DNA from: an uncultured Clostridia bacterium
GTDB lineage: Bacteria > Bacillota > Clostridia > TANB77 > CAG-508
Length of the DNA: 62,762 nt
Direction: 5' to 3'
NCBI GenBank assembly: GCA_947601495.1
Contig: CANQGE010000008.1
Coordinates: forward strand, 1 to 62,762
Made by a program: the position numbers and the translations under genes. Numbering within the stretch: position 1 is the stretch's first letter; each line of letters starts with the position of its first letter. Of the stretch, positions 53,960-62,703 are shown piece after piece. The notes below the pieces were generated by a model. It saw nothing but the letters and a program-made list of their open reading frames with translations. It did not search any database and was not told the origin of the DNA.

Positions 53960-56920
53960 ATGAATGAAGAACTAGAAAAAGTAAAAAAAATTCTTAAAAA
54001 ATATGGTCAAGAACACTTACTATTAAAATATGATGAAATGGATGATGAACACAAAAAAGAATTATTAGAGCAAATAGAAAGTATAGATTTTGACTTAATG
54101 AAGAAATTATATGAAAATGCTACAAAGCCAGCCAAACTAGAAAATGTAACAGTAGAACCTATTGAGCATGTTGATAAATCTAAATTAACAGTAGCTGAAA
54201 GAGAAATGTATGAGAAAAAAGGTATAGAAGCCATAAAATACAATAAGTTTGCAGTTGTAACTATGGCAGGAGGTCAAGGAACAAGACTAGGACACACTGG
54301 TCCAAAAGGAACCTTCATATTTGATGATGGAAAATCAATTTTTGAAGCCCTATGCGATACAATGAAAGTAGCTTGGAGAGACTATGACACAGTTATTCCT
54401 TGGTATATTATGACAAGTAGAGAAAATAATGATGCAACAATAGACTTTTTCGAAAAAAACAATTACTTTGGATATCCTAAAGAAGCTATTAGATTCTTCA
54501 AACAAGGAGAATTACCACTAGTTGCTTTAAATGGAAAAATATTATTAGATGAACATGGAATGGTTAAAAAAGCAGCAAATGGACATGGTGGAACATTGCA
54601 ATCAATGGAAAAAAGCCATGTAATAGATGAAATGAAAGAAGCAGGAATTGAATGGGTATTTATAAATGGCGTTGATAACGTTCTAGTAAAACCAGTAGAC
54701 CCATTACTTATTGGTATGTCTATACATAATAAAGTTTTAGGCGCTGTTAAATCAATAGAGAAAACAGATCCAAAGGAAAAAGTTGGTATTTTTTGCAGAA
54801 AAAATAAAAAAGTTGGAGTTATTGAATATACAGAAATTTCAGATGAAATGGCTAATATGAGAGATGACGACAGATCTTTAATTTATGGTGATGCAAATGC
54901 AATTTTCCACTTATATAATATTAAAGGATTAGAAAAAGTTAGTGAACTTAGTCTTCCATATCATACTGCAGTTAAAAAACAAAAATATATGGATGAACAT
55001 GGAAAAATAATTGAAGGCGATAAGCCAAATGCATATAAATTTGAAATGTTTATATTTGACTCTTATGAAATGTTTGACGATGTAGTTGTTCTTAGAGTAA
55101 AAAGAGAAGAAGAATTTGCTCCTATTAAAAATGCCCAAGGACAAGATAGCCCAGAAACAGCAAGAAAACTTTATAGAGATTATATGAACAAAGTAGAATA
55201 TACAAAACGTTATAAAGAATGGTCAACAAGTCCAATTTTTGATGAAGAAACAAGAAAAGAATTATTAACAATTGCTGGAAATGAAGAAGAAATAAAAGAT
55301 AGATTTTATAAAGACTTAGAATTCGGAACAGCAGGAATGAGAGGAGTTATTGGTAATGGTACAAATAGAATGAATATTTATACTGTTACAAAGGCAACTC
55401 AAGGTTTATCAAATTATATTTTAAGAAAAGGAACAGAGGGTAAAGGTGTAGTTATTGCTTATGATTCAAGAAATATGTCTCCTGAATTTAGTAAGGCTAC
55501 AGCACTTTGCTTAAATGCAAATGGAATAAAAACATATATATTTGACTCATTAAGACCTGTTCCAGAATTATCTTTTGCTGTTAGAGAATTAGGATGTACA
55601 GCAGGAATTATGATTACAGCAAGCCATAATCCACCAGAATATAATGGATATAAAGTATACTGGGATGATGGAGCTCAAATTGTTGAACCACATGCATCAG
55701 AAATAATTGCTGAAGTAAATAAAGTTAAAGATTATTCATTAATAAGATCAATTACTTTAGAAGAATCTAAGAAATTGAGATTATATAATGTAATTGGACC
55801 TGCAATGGATAAATTATATTTACAAGCAATAAAGAAACAAGTATTAAATCCAGAAATCATAAAAGAAGTAGAAAAAGATTTAAGCATTGTTTATACACCA
55901 TTACATGGTACTGGAAATATACCAGTTCAAACAGTACTTGCAGATTTAGGATTTTCTAATGTTTATGTAGTACCAGAACAAGAATTACCAAATGGAAGTT
56001 TTCCAACAGTAGATTATCCAAATCCAGAAGATATTAAAGCATTTGATTTAGCTTTAAAACTTGCTGAAAAAGAAAATGCAGATTTAGTTCTAGCAACAGA
56101 TCCAGATGCAGATAGATTAGGAGTTTTAGCTAAAGATAGTAAAACAGGAAAATATATGTCATTTACAGGAAATATGTCTGGACTATTAATTGCTGAATAT
56201 ATATTATCACAGAAAAAAGCTAAAAAATTATTACCAAAAAATGGTGCTTTAATTTCAACTATTGTTTCTTCAAACTTAGCTATTGCAATAGCTAAAGAAT
56301 ATAAGGTAGACTTCATAGAAGTTTTAACAGGATTTAAATATATTGGTGAACAAATTAAAAAATTTGAAGAAACAGGAAGCCATGAATATTTATTTGGATA
56401 TGAAGAAAGTTATGGTTGTTTAGTTGGAACACATGCAAGAGATAAAGATGCTATAACAGCAGTTATGTTGCTTTGCGAAGCGGCAGCTTACTATAAAAAA
56501 CAAGGATTAACTTTATGGGATCAAATGATAAAAATTTATGAAAAATATGGATTCTATAAAGAGGGAATTTCTACAATTACATTAAAAGGTGCTGATGGAG
56601 CAGTTAAAATGAAAGAATTACTTGACTCTATTAGAAATAATCCACCAAAACAAATAGGAGGATATAAAGTAACAAGAATTAGAGATTACAAATCTGGAGA
56701 GATATTAGATGTAGCAACAGGAAAAATTTCTAAAACAAACTTACCAACTTCAAATGTGTTATATTACGATTTAGAAGATTCAGCTTGGTGTTGTGTAAGA
56801 CCATCTGGAACAGAGCCAAAAGTTAAATTCTATATGGGAGTTAAAGGAAAATCATTAGAAGACGCTGAAAAGAAATTAGAAAAAGTTCAAAAAGCTATGA
56901 TGAGTTTAACAGAAAAATAA
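53960..56920 (+). CDS. UDP-sugar pyrophosphorylase-phosphoglucomutase fusion
   Basis: The 986-residue protein joins two enzymes of one pathway. Residues about 1-430 are a eukaryotic-type UDPGP/UAP pyrophosphorylase: VVTMAGGQGTRLGHTGPKGT, the N-terminal UAP-like helical region, and WVFINGVDNVLVKPVDPLLI. Residues about 435-985 are a phosphohexomutase: FGTAGMRGVIGNGTNRMN, active-site Ser in TASHNPPEYNGYKVYW, metal loop ATDPDADRLG, sugar-binding GYEESYG, and phosphate-binding RPSGTEPK. Together they would turn glucose-6-P (or an amino-sugar phosphate) into a UDP-sugar. The start is ATG 53960, with AGGAG 11 bases upstream. The downstream glucosyltransferase-type protein could use the product. Confidence 0.88.
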   Translation: MNEELEKVKKILKKYGQEHLLLKYDEMDDEHKKELLEQIESIDFDLMKKLYENATKPAKLENVTVEPIEHVDKSKLTVAEREMYEKKGIEAIKYNKFAVVTMAGGQGTRLGHTGPKGTFIFDDGKSIFEALCDTMKVAWRDYDTVIPWYIMTSRENNDATIDFFEKNNYFGYPKEAIRFFKQGELPLVALNGKILLDEHGMVKKAANGHGGTLQSMEKSHVIDEMKEAGIEWVFINGVDNVLVKPVDPLLIGMSIHNKVLGAVKSIEKTDPKEKVGIFCRKNKKVGVIEYTEISDEMANMRDDDRSLIYGDANAIFHLYNIKGLEKVSELSLPYHTAVKKQKYMDEHGKIIEGDKPNAYKFEMFIFDSYEMFDDVVVLRVKREEEFAPIKNAQGQDSPETARKLYRDYMNKVEYTKRYKEWSTSPIFDEETRKELLTIAGNEEEIKDRFYKDLEFGTAGMRGVIGNGTNRMNIYTVTKATQGLSNYILRKGTEGKGVVIAYDSRNMSPEFSKATALCLNANGIKTYIFDSLRPVPELSFAVRELGCTAGIMITASHNPPEYNGYKVYWDDGAQIVEPHASEIIAEVNKVKDYSLIRSITLEESKKLRLYNVIGPAMDKLYLQAIKKQVLNPEIIKEVEKDLSIVYTPLHGTGNIPVQTVLADLGFSNVYVVPEQELPNGSFPTVDYPNPEDIKAFDLALKLAEKENADLVLATDPDADRLGVLAKDSKTGKYMSFTGNMSGLLIAEYILSQKKAKKLLPKNGALISTIVSSNLAIAIAKEYKVDFIEVLTGFKYIGEQIKKFEETGSHEYLFGYEESYGCLVGTHARDKDAITAVMLLCEAAAYYKKQGLTLWDQMIKIYEKYGFYKEGISTITLKGADGAVKMKELLDSIRNNPPKQIGGYKVTRIRDYKSGEILDVATGKISKTNLPTSNVLYYDLEDSAWCCVRPSGTEPKVKFYMGVKGKSLEDAEKKLEKVQKAMMSLTEK

Positions 56921-56943
56921 AAAATTTTTAATTAATTTTTTTA

Positions 56944-56990
56944 AAGAACCCAAATTGCTAAGAAAAGTTAGTAATTTGGGTTCTTTTTAT
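56944..56990 (+). terminator. Terminator after the fusion gene
   Basis: An 18-bp stem (56944-56961 with 56968-56985; one G-T pair) with a 6-nt loop is followed by TTTAT. Confidence 0.85.
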
Positions 56991-57065
56991 GTAAAAATTA
57001 TTTATATATAAGATAAGAAAAACTTTATAAAATGGCTTTCTATCTATGAATTTTATTTTAAAAAT

Positions 57066-57094
57066 TTTACTTTATATAAGTTTTATGATATAAT
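57066..57094 (+). promoter_or_regulatory. Promoter of GC-rich cassette 3
   Basis: TTTACT (57066-57071) and a consensus TATAAT (57089-57094) are 17 bp apart. The surrounding DNA is AT-rich, like other local promoters. Confidence 0.7.
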
Positions 57095-57104
57095 ATAAAG
57101 TGGT

Positions 57105-57232
57105 ATACAGCTTTGGTGAATTTGTTTTAATGAGTGCTACACTCATTAGATTGAAAATTCACTCCGAGAAAAACAGTTTTTTTCGGAAGCTTTACACACA
57201 ACGACCCGCTTGGCCTGAGGAGGCGCGATAGT
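57105..57232 (+). ncRNA. Structured 5' leader before GC-rich cassette 3
   Basis: The roughly 130-nt leader can form GTGAATTT/AAATTCAC (57116-57123, 57155-57162) enclosing a perfect AATGAGTG/CACTCATT hairpin (57129-57136, 57140-57147). Then CCGAGAAAAA/TTTTTTTCGG (57164-57173, 57177-57186) follows. Outer AGCTT/AAGCT pairing could close a junction. It resembles no riboswitch I can name; a regulatory role is inference. Confidence 0.5.
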
Positions 57233-57649
57233 ATGTTTGGACGGATCAAGAAGTACTTCGAGGACAATCTCTCACCTTACACCATAGGACCGCACTACGT
57301 CGAAGATGAGATGTTTCCCAGCGACGACGAAGAGCAAGAACCTGAAAAGGGAGGAGGGAAAATCGTGAACTTCAAGATGTTTAAGGCCCGGAACGCGAGC
57401 CAGAACGGTGCCAACACGAACCAGGACGAGGACAGCACGAGCCAGATGAACAACGGGACAAACCCCATCGACAGCGGCGACAGCTCCGAGCAGATTGACG
57501 ATGACTCGTCTGTTTACTCCGACGTAAGAAAATCCGGCGACTACATCGTGTGCACCTTCAAGGAAAGGTGCTACATCGATTCCAAGACCAAGCCGAGCGT
57601 GAACCTCGGCACGATCCTGGATAAGAGCGGCCGATTCGCGAGATCGTAA
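57233..57649 (+). CDS. GC-rich cassette 3: acidic hypothetical protein
   Basis: The 138-residue protein has an aromatic/basic start (MFGRIKKYFEDNLSPYTIGP), an Asp/Glu-rich region, a KIVNFKMFKARN segment, a long Asn/Ser/Asp low-complexity stretch, and an ordered-looking C-terminus (DYIVCTFKERCYIDSKTKPS). No family is recognised. Codons end mostly in C or G, as in cassettes 1 and 2. The leader and terminator differ from theirs. CTGAGGAGGCGCGATAGT precedes the ATG. Confidence 0.7.
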   Translation: MFGRIKKYFEDNLSPYTIGPHYVEDEMFPSDDEEQEPEKGGGKIVNFKMFKARNASQNGANTNQDEDSTSQMNNGTNPIDSGDSSEQIDDDSSVYSDVRKSGDYIVCTFKERCYIDSKTKPSVNLGTILDKSGRFARS

Positions 57650-57660
57650 AGGGTCAATGC

Positions 57661-57699
57661 TTTCCCTGTAGCCATCTAGGTTGCAGGGAAAACATTTTT
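57661..57699 (+). terminator. Terminator of GC-rich cassette 3
   Basis: TTTCCCTGTAGCC/GGTTGCAGGGAAA (57661-57673, 57679-57691; two G-T pairs) has a 5-nt loop and is followed by ACATTTTTA. Confidence 0.75.
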
Positions 57700-57721
57700 A
57701 ATAAAAAATAAAGAGGAAAAT

Positions 57722-58891
57722 ATGCTAGAAGTAACTTTAAATGAATTAGAAAAGTTAAAATTAGATGAGTATAATGGTGTAGAAATTACATTAGCTATTA
57801 ATAATGCATCTGAGCTATCTAGAGAAAAAATAAAAGAATATCAAAAGCAAGGTTATAAAATAGAAAAAGTACGAATATTTGCTAAGGAAAATCAGGAATA
57901 TCAAAACGAGCCTTATGATGTTCAAACATATATGCACATAAGAGAAAAATTAGAAAACTTAGTAAAAGGTATTTCAATGGATTTGCCTGAAAAAGAAAGA
58001 TTCGTAGAAGTATATAAAAGAATTTGTTCAGCTATTCGTTATGATAATCAAATATCAGATCCAGTCACAAAAGAAGAAAAAGAATACTGTGATGCTCAAG
58101 AAAATAACTCTAGAAATTTAGTTAATGGATTATTATATGGAAAATGCGTATGTGCTGGTTTTGCAGATATTTTAAGAAATGCCTTATCAATGGTTAATAT
58201 AGAGTCAAAATATGTTTTTGGAGAAATTTATTTAAAAGAAATAGATGAAAAAAAGTTTAAAAAATATAAGGCAAAACCAGATGAATATTATATAAAAATT
58301 GGAAAAAGATATATTATTATAGATGCACATGCATGGAATAAAGTTAAATTAGATGGAAAGTGGTATAATGTAGATGTTACTTATGATGCACTTGATGTTC
58401 GACTAGGAAAAAATCCACAAAATTGCTTAAAAACAGATAGAGAAATAAGATTAGAAGATAGAAAAAAATGTTTTGAGGGACCTAAATGCGTAACAAAAGT
58501 AAGTGAAGAAGAAATAGCAATGTTGTTTAATCCACAAGCACGATATATAAGGGATAGAAAAATACCAGAATTAAAAGATATAAAAGCTATGTTAGAATAT
58601 GCTGTAGAAGATACTGCAGATATGATGGGAGATATAAGAAGAAAATTTATAAGATTAAAAGAAAAAGCAAATGAAATTTTTTCAAGAAAAAAACCATCTC
58701 TATTAGAAGCACCAAATGAAGAAGGAGATAATTCTGAAAGCAATTCGAATGCTACTACTGATTCAAAACATAGTTGGGACTTAGAAAACTGGGATATGAG
58801 AAGAGAAGATTTTTCCAAAGATGTAACTAGCAGTATAATTCAAGACGAAAGAGAAGAAAATATATCAAAAGATAGAGATGATTATAAATAA
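57722..58891 (+). CDS. Cytosolic transglutaminase-like protein
   Basis: The 389-residue protein has a transglutaminase/protease-like core. The Cys lies in YGKCVCAGFADILRNAL (about 140-156), His in IDAHAWNKVKLDGKWYNV (about 200-217) and Asp in DVTYDALD, the Cys-His-Asp triad. It has no signal peptide. The C-terminus is polar and Ser/Asn-rich. Substrates are unknown. No promoter is apparent in the short gap after cassette 3, so it may rely on readthrough from that cassette's promoter. AGAGGAAAAT precedes the ATG. Confidence 0.8.
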   Translation: MLEVTLNELEKLKLDEYNGVEITLAINNASELSREKIKEYQKQGYKIEKVRIFAKENQEYQNEPYDVQTYMHIREKLENLVKGISMDLPEKERFVEVYKRICSAIRYDNQISDPVTKEEKEYCDAQENNSRNLVNGLLYGKCVCAGFADILRNALSMVNIESKYVFGEIYLKEIDEKKFKKYKAKPDEYYIKIGKRYIIIDAHAWNKVKLDGKWYNVDVTYDALDVRLGKNPQNCLKTDREIRLEDRKKCFEGPKCVTKVSEEEIAMLFNPQARYIRDRKIPELKDIKAMLEYAVEDTADMMGDIRRKFIRLKEKANEIFSRKKPSLLEAPNEEGDNSESNSNATTDSKHSWDLENWDMRREDFSKDVTSSIIQDEREENISKDRDDYK

Positions 58892-58936
58892 AAAATAAAT
58901 TTTAAAAAATATTTTCAACAAAAATTGAAAAAAATG

Positions 58937-58965
58937 TTGACAACTTAAAAAAAATAGTGTAATAT
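58937..58965 (+). promoter_or_regulatory. Promoter of tRNA cluster
   Basis: TTGACA (58937-58942) and TAATAT (58960-58965) are 17 bp apart, 40 bp before tRNA-Lys. Confidence 0.75.
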
Positions 58966-59004
58966 ATTAAGGCAGTTATCTTTTGAGAAAAAATTAAAAG
59001 ATAT

Positions 59005-59080
59005 GGGCTATTAGCTCAGGTGGTAGAGCACTTGACTTTTAATCAAGTTGTCCCGCGTTCGAGTCGCGGATAGCTCACCA
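59005..59080 (+). tRNA. tRNA-Lys(UUU)
   Basis: A complete cloverleaf with encoded CCA. Anticodon stem TTGA/TCAA encloses CTTTTAA, giving anticodon UUU. The acceptor stem GGGCTAT pairs with ATAGCTC. A short inverted repeat (59081-59108) separates it from the next tRNA. Confidence 0.96.
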
Positions 59081-59116
59081 AAGAATATCTTTTTTAAAAG
59101 ATATTCTTTTATATAT

Positions 59117-59191
59117 GGCCCCTTGGTCAAGCGGTTAAGACATCGCCCTTTCACGGCGGAGACATGGGTTCGATTCCCGTAGGGGTCACCA
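59117..59191 (+). tRNA. tRNA-Glu(UUC)
   Basis: A complete cloverleaf GGCCCCTTGGTCAAGCGG to GGGGTCACCA. Anticodon loop CTTTCAC gives UUC. CCA is encoded. Confidence 0.96.
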
Positions 59192-59220
59192 TTTATTTTA
59201 TAAATGGAACAATTAAATAT

Positions 59221-59534
<314 letters not shown>

Positions 59535-59536
59535 AA

Positions 59537-59567
59537 AAAGATAAGTTAAAAAACTTATCTTTTTTAT
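59537..59567 (+). terminator. Terminator of the tRNA cluster
   Basis: The 11-bp stem AAAGATAAGTT/AACTTATCTTT is followed by TTTA. Confidence 0.8.
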
Positions 59568-59630
59568 TTTATTGACATTACTGTTGCTTGATTTTATAAT
59601 ATAAATGAACAAATTTTGGAAGGAGAGTAT

Positions 59631-61271
59631 GTGTTTAAAACATACAAAATAAATATGGAAGAGAAAAAGAAAATAGAAATTCCTACACCAGAAAAAACGC
59701 TAGATAAATTTTTAAATTGGTTTGATACAAATAAAAGATTAGCATTCATAATTGTTCTTGTTTTAGGAATTATAACTCATATAACAATGATAACAGAAAC
59801 AATTATGAGTCAAGATGGATTATGGAATTCTATAAATTATTCAAGACCAGATGTATGGGAAAAAAGCTTAGGAAGATGGGGAATAGAGATAGTAGATAGA
59901 TTAAATTTTTTTATTGCAATACCAACCATTTCTACAATCTCATCAATTTTAGCTCTAGCGATTGCAACAGTTTTTATAGTAGATTTATTTGATTTTAAAA
60001 GTAAAATTTCTGTTATTTTTACTTCTGCTATAGTAGTTCTAACTCCAACACTTACGGTTACTTTAATTTATGTATATACTGCTTTTGCATATTGTTTTAA
60101 TTTTTTGATTTCAACTTTAGTTATTTGGTTTATTTATAAATTTAAATATAAAAAAATCGGATTAGTTTTAGCAACTTTATGTTTTATGTTTTCTTTGAGT
60201 ATATATCAAAGTTACATAGGAATTAGTATAGGATTATGTGTTATGATAAGCGTAATACATTTGCTTAAAGGTGAAAAATCAATAAAAGAAATATTATTAA
60301 ATATTTTAAAAACAGCTTGCTGTGTAATTCTTGGTGGAATACTTTATTATATTGCTACAATGATAATTTTAAAAAGCTCTAACTTAGTAATATCTGCTTA
60401 TAAAGGAGCACAAAACATATCAATTATAGGAATATTAACAGGACTAAAAACAACAATACTTCAAACATATAATGATTTCTTTGCATTTTTCTTAAAAGAT
60501 ACAATTATTTATAATACTAATTATAGAAGAGAAATTATGTACGGATTATTCTTTATAGTATTTGCTATTGCAACAATTATTTCTCTTATAGCAATAAAAG
60601 AAGAAAATAAAAAATTAAAAATAGCTAGAATAGTTCTTGCCGTATTATTTACTTTAGTTATACCAATAGCTTTAAACATTATAGATGTTTTAATTGTAGG
60701 TACTCAAATGTACTCACTAACAACAGCTCAAATGATTTTAATAATTCCATTTGCTTTTGCAATATTTGAAATTATTAATAAAGGAACTATATTAAAATGG
60801 ATAGCAATCTTAAGCTGTATATTTATTATGGGAACATATTATATTGCTGATAATACTTCTTATGCGTCATTAAAGTTAACATATAATCAAGCATATTCAA
60901 CAATTATGAGAGTTATGGATAGAATTGAAACTACAGAAGGTTATTATGAAGGATTCCCAATTGTTTTTGGCGGAATTATTGGGGATCTTAATTATCCAAG
61001 AACTTCAGCTTTATATACATATGCAGTTGATCCAATTTTTAGATCACCAGCTTTTCATGGAACATACAGTGGCGCAATAGGAACCTGGGTAAGCTTTATA
61101 AGAATATTTTATGGAATAGATGTGCCAGTAGTATCTGCTGAAACTTATGCAGAAGTTGTAACAAGTGATGAATTTAAAGAAATGGGAATATTTCCAGATG
61201 AAGATTCTGTAAAAATTATAGATGGAAAAATCGTTGTAAAATTTATGGAAGACCCATGGTTACCATTTTAG
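59631..61271 (+). CDS. Glucosyltransferase-type (GtrII-like) polytopic membrane protein
   Basis: The protein of about 546 residues has an N-terminal soluble segment (EKTLDKFLNWF), around ten to eleven membrane helices, and the family's periplasmic-loop motif SQDGLWNSINYSRPDVWEKS, then LGRWGIEIVDRL. These match the glucosyltransferase domain (GtrII) family that transfers glucosyl from a lipid carrier to surface polymers. The C-terminal soluble part (GYYEGFPIVFGGIIGDLNYP) is typical. The GTG at 59631 is preferred over an upstream TTG since AAGGAG lies eight bases before it. Substrate unknown; the UDP-sugar fusion upstream could supply a precursor. Confidence 0.78.
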   Translation: MFKTYKINMEEKKKIEIPTPEKTLDKFLNWFDTNKRLAFIIVLVLGIITHITMITETIMSQDGLWNSINYSRPDVWEKSLGRWGIEIVDRLNFFIAIPTISTISSILALAIATVFIVDLFDFKSKISVIFTSAIVVLTPTLTVTLIYVYTAFAYCFNFLISTLVIWFIYKFKYKKIGLVLATLCFMFSLSIYQSYIGISIGLCVMISVIHLLKGEKSIKEILLNILKTACCVILGGILYYIATMIILKSSNLVISAYKGAQNISIIGILTGLKTTILQTYNDFFAFFLKDTIIYNTNYRREIMYGLFFIVFAIATIISLIAIKEENKKLKIARIVLAVLFTLVIPIALNIIDVLIVGTQMYSLTTAQMILIIPFAFAIFEIINKGTILKWIAILSCIFIMGTYYIADNTSYASLKLTYNQAYSTIMRVMDRIETTEGYYEGFPIVFGGIIGDLNYPRTSALYTYAVDPIFRSPAFHGTYSGAIGTWVSFIRIFYGIDVPVVSAETYAEVVTSDEFKEMGIFPDEDSVKIIDGKIVVKFMEDPWLPF

Positions 61272-61297
61272 AAAGGAGAAAATCATATAATAGAAAT

Positions 61298-62041
61298 ATG
61301 ATTAAAAATAAAATGAGCAAAGTAATAATAGTAACAGGAGCAAGCAGGGGCATAGGAAGAAACATAGCATATAATTTAGCGGTAAATGGCTATACAGTTA
61401 TTGCTAACTACAATAATTCTGAGCAAGAAGCCATAAAACTTAAAGAAGAATTACAAAGTCAGGGAATAGAAATAGACATTTTTAAAGCAAATGTATCTAA
61501 AAGAGGTGAAGTTCAAAAACTAGTAGAATTTGTTATTCAAAAGTATAATAAAATAGATGTATTAATAAACAATGCTGGAATTGCACAAACAAAATTATTT
61601 ACAGATATAACAGATGAAGATTTTGAGCAAATGCTAAAAACAAATTTATATTCTGCATTTTATGCAACACAAGAAGTTGCTAAATTTATGATAAGGGAGC
61701 ATAAAGGAAGTATAATAAATATTTCATCAATGCATGGAAAATCTGGTGCATCTTGTGAAGTACACTATTCTATATCAAAAGCAGGTATAGATGGAATGAC
61801 AAAGGCTTTAGCAAAAGAATTAGGACCATCAAATATTAGAGTAAATTCAATTGCTCCAGGAGCAATCGATACAGATATGAATAAAAATTTAACAGAGAAA
61901 GATTGGAATATGCTTATTGAAGAAACACCACTTATGAAAAAAGGACAACCTATAGATATAACAAGATGTGTAAAGTGGCTTATAGAAGATGAATTTACAA
62001 CAGGACAAGTAATTTCTGTTGATGGTGGAATGGTAATATAG
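61298..62041 (+). CDS. SDR-family reductase (FabG-like)
   Basis: This classical short-chain dehydrogenase has the NAD(P)-binding motif IVTGASRGIGRNIAYNLA, NNAG in VLINNAGIAQ, catalytic Ser in IINISSMHGKSGAS, the YxxxK in VHYSISKAGIDG, and C-terminal TGQVISVDGGMVI. It most resembles 3-oxoacyl-ACP reductases, but outside a fab cluster the substrate is uncertain. ATG 61298 and ATG 61313 (MSKVIIVTG) are both possible; AGGAG lies 19 bases before the first. It is just downstream of the glucosyltransferase-type gene. Confidence 0.85.
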   Translation: MIKNKMSKVIIVTGASRGIGRNIAYNLAVNGYTVIANYNNSEQEAIKLKEELQSQGIEIDIFKANVSKRGEVQKLVEFVIQKYNKIDVLINNAGIAQTKLFTDITDEDFEQMLKTNLYSAFYATQEVAKFMIREHKGSIINISSMHGKSGASCEVHYSISKAGIDGMTKALAKELGPSNIRVNSIAPGAIDTDMNKNLTEKDWNMLIEETPLMKKGQPIDITRCVKWLIEDEFTTGQVISVDGGMVI

Positions 62042-62064
62042 AATAAAAAATGTGAAAGTATAAA

Positions 62065-62101
62065 AAAGAAAGTAGACACTAAAAAATCTACTTTCTTTTA
62101 A
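62065..62101 (+). terminator. Terminator after SDR gene
   Basis: A 12-bp stem AAAGAAAGTAGA/TCTACTTTCTTT with a 10-nt loop separates it from the convergent gene. Confidence 0.75.
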
Positions 62102-62137
62102 ATTTCAAAATAATTTTCTCTTTTTATTTTACTAAAA

Positions 62138-62596
62138 TTATTGATCATTATGTATTTTTTTCTTGTAATTACCAGTTATTAATCTTGGAATATAAGTTAA
62201 TATTTTATATATTGCAAGCTTCACTTTTTTTGACCAAATATAAGTCTTACGTAGTCTTCTAACAGAAGTGTTTCCGTTTACAACAACTAGTGATGTTTCT
62301 GGCTTTTCAATTTCAAAAGTATAATTTGCTCCGCCATTATTATCCCATTCATCATCTTCATTTTTTATGCAAAAATTAAAAGTGCCTTTATCTAATAATT
62401 CTACTTCTATTTGAAATCCTAATTCTGTTTTTTGCATTTCAGTTTCTACTAAATTTTCCCAATTTTCTCCAAAACCATATCTTATAAAAGCTTTTTTTGA
62501 ATCATCTTGAAAAAATAGACCTGTATAAGAAATTTTTACACTGTTACCAGCAATTAATCTATCTGTATTAAAAAATATATTTTTAACTAATTCCAT
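62138..62596 (-). CDS. Stand-alone starch-binding-like (CBM25/53-type) protein
   Basis: This 152-residue protein has a beta-sandwich-like N-terminal domain with FIRYGFGENWENLVETEM and DEWDNNGGANYTFEI; the NNGGxNY end is typical of CBM25/CBM53 starch- or glycogen-binding modules. A conserved-looking basic tail (SVRRLRKTYIWSKKVKLAIY) follows. It lacks a signal peptide and a catalytic domain, so a cytosolic glycogen role is possible. AGGAGAATTTT precedes the ATG. Confidence 0.7.
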   Translation of the reverse strand: MELVKNIFFNTDRLIAGNSVKISYTGLFFQDDSKKAFIRYGFGENWENLVETEMQKTELGFQIEVELLDKGTFNFCIKNEDDEWDNNGGANYTFEIEKPETSLVVVNGNTSVRRLRKTYIWSKKVKLAIYKILTYIPRLITGNYKKKIHNDQ

Positions 62597-62631
62597 AAAA
62601 TTCTCCTATTTTTAAGTGAATAACTAAAAAC

Positions 62632-62703
62632 ATTATAGTATTAATAGAACGTATATTCAAGTAAGTTTTTTTATATTATAAAAATTTAATGAAGGTTAGT
62701 CAA
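62632..62703 (-). promoter_or_regulatory. Two tandem promoters of the CBM gene
   Basis: On the minus strand, TTGACT (62703-62698) with TATAAT (62680-62675), and TTGAAT (62660-62655) with TATAAT (62637-62632), each have 17-bp spacers. Confidence 0.6.

Noticed and set aside
57233-57649. Cassette 3 protein as a SepF homologue
   Set aside because: The N-terminus and KIVNF segment are only superficially like SepF; the conserved SepF core is not present.
59082-59110. The inverted repeat between tRNA-Lys and tRNA-Glu as a true terminator
   Set aside because: It has only a short T run and lies inside a compact tRNA cluster with one promoter. It may aid processing, so it was not listed as a terminator.
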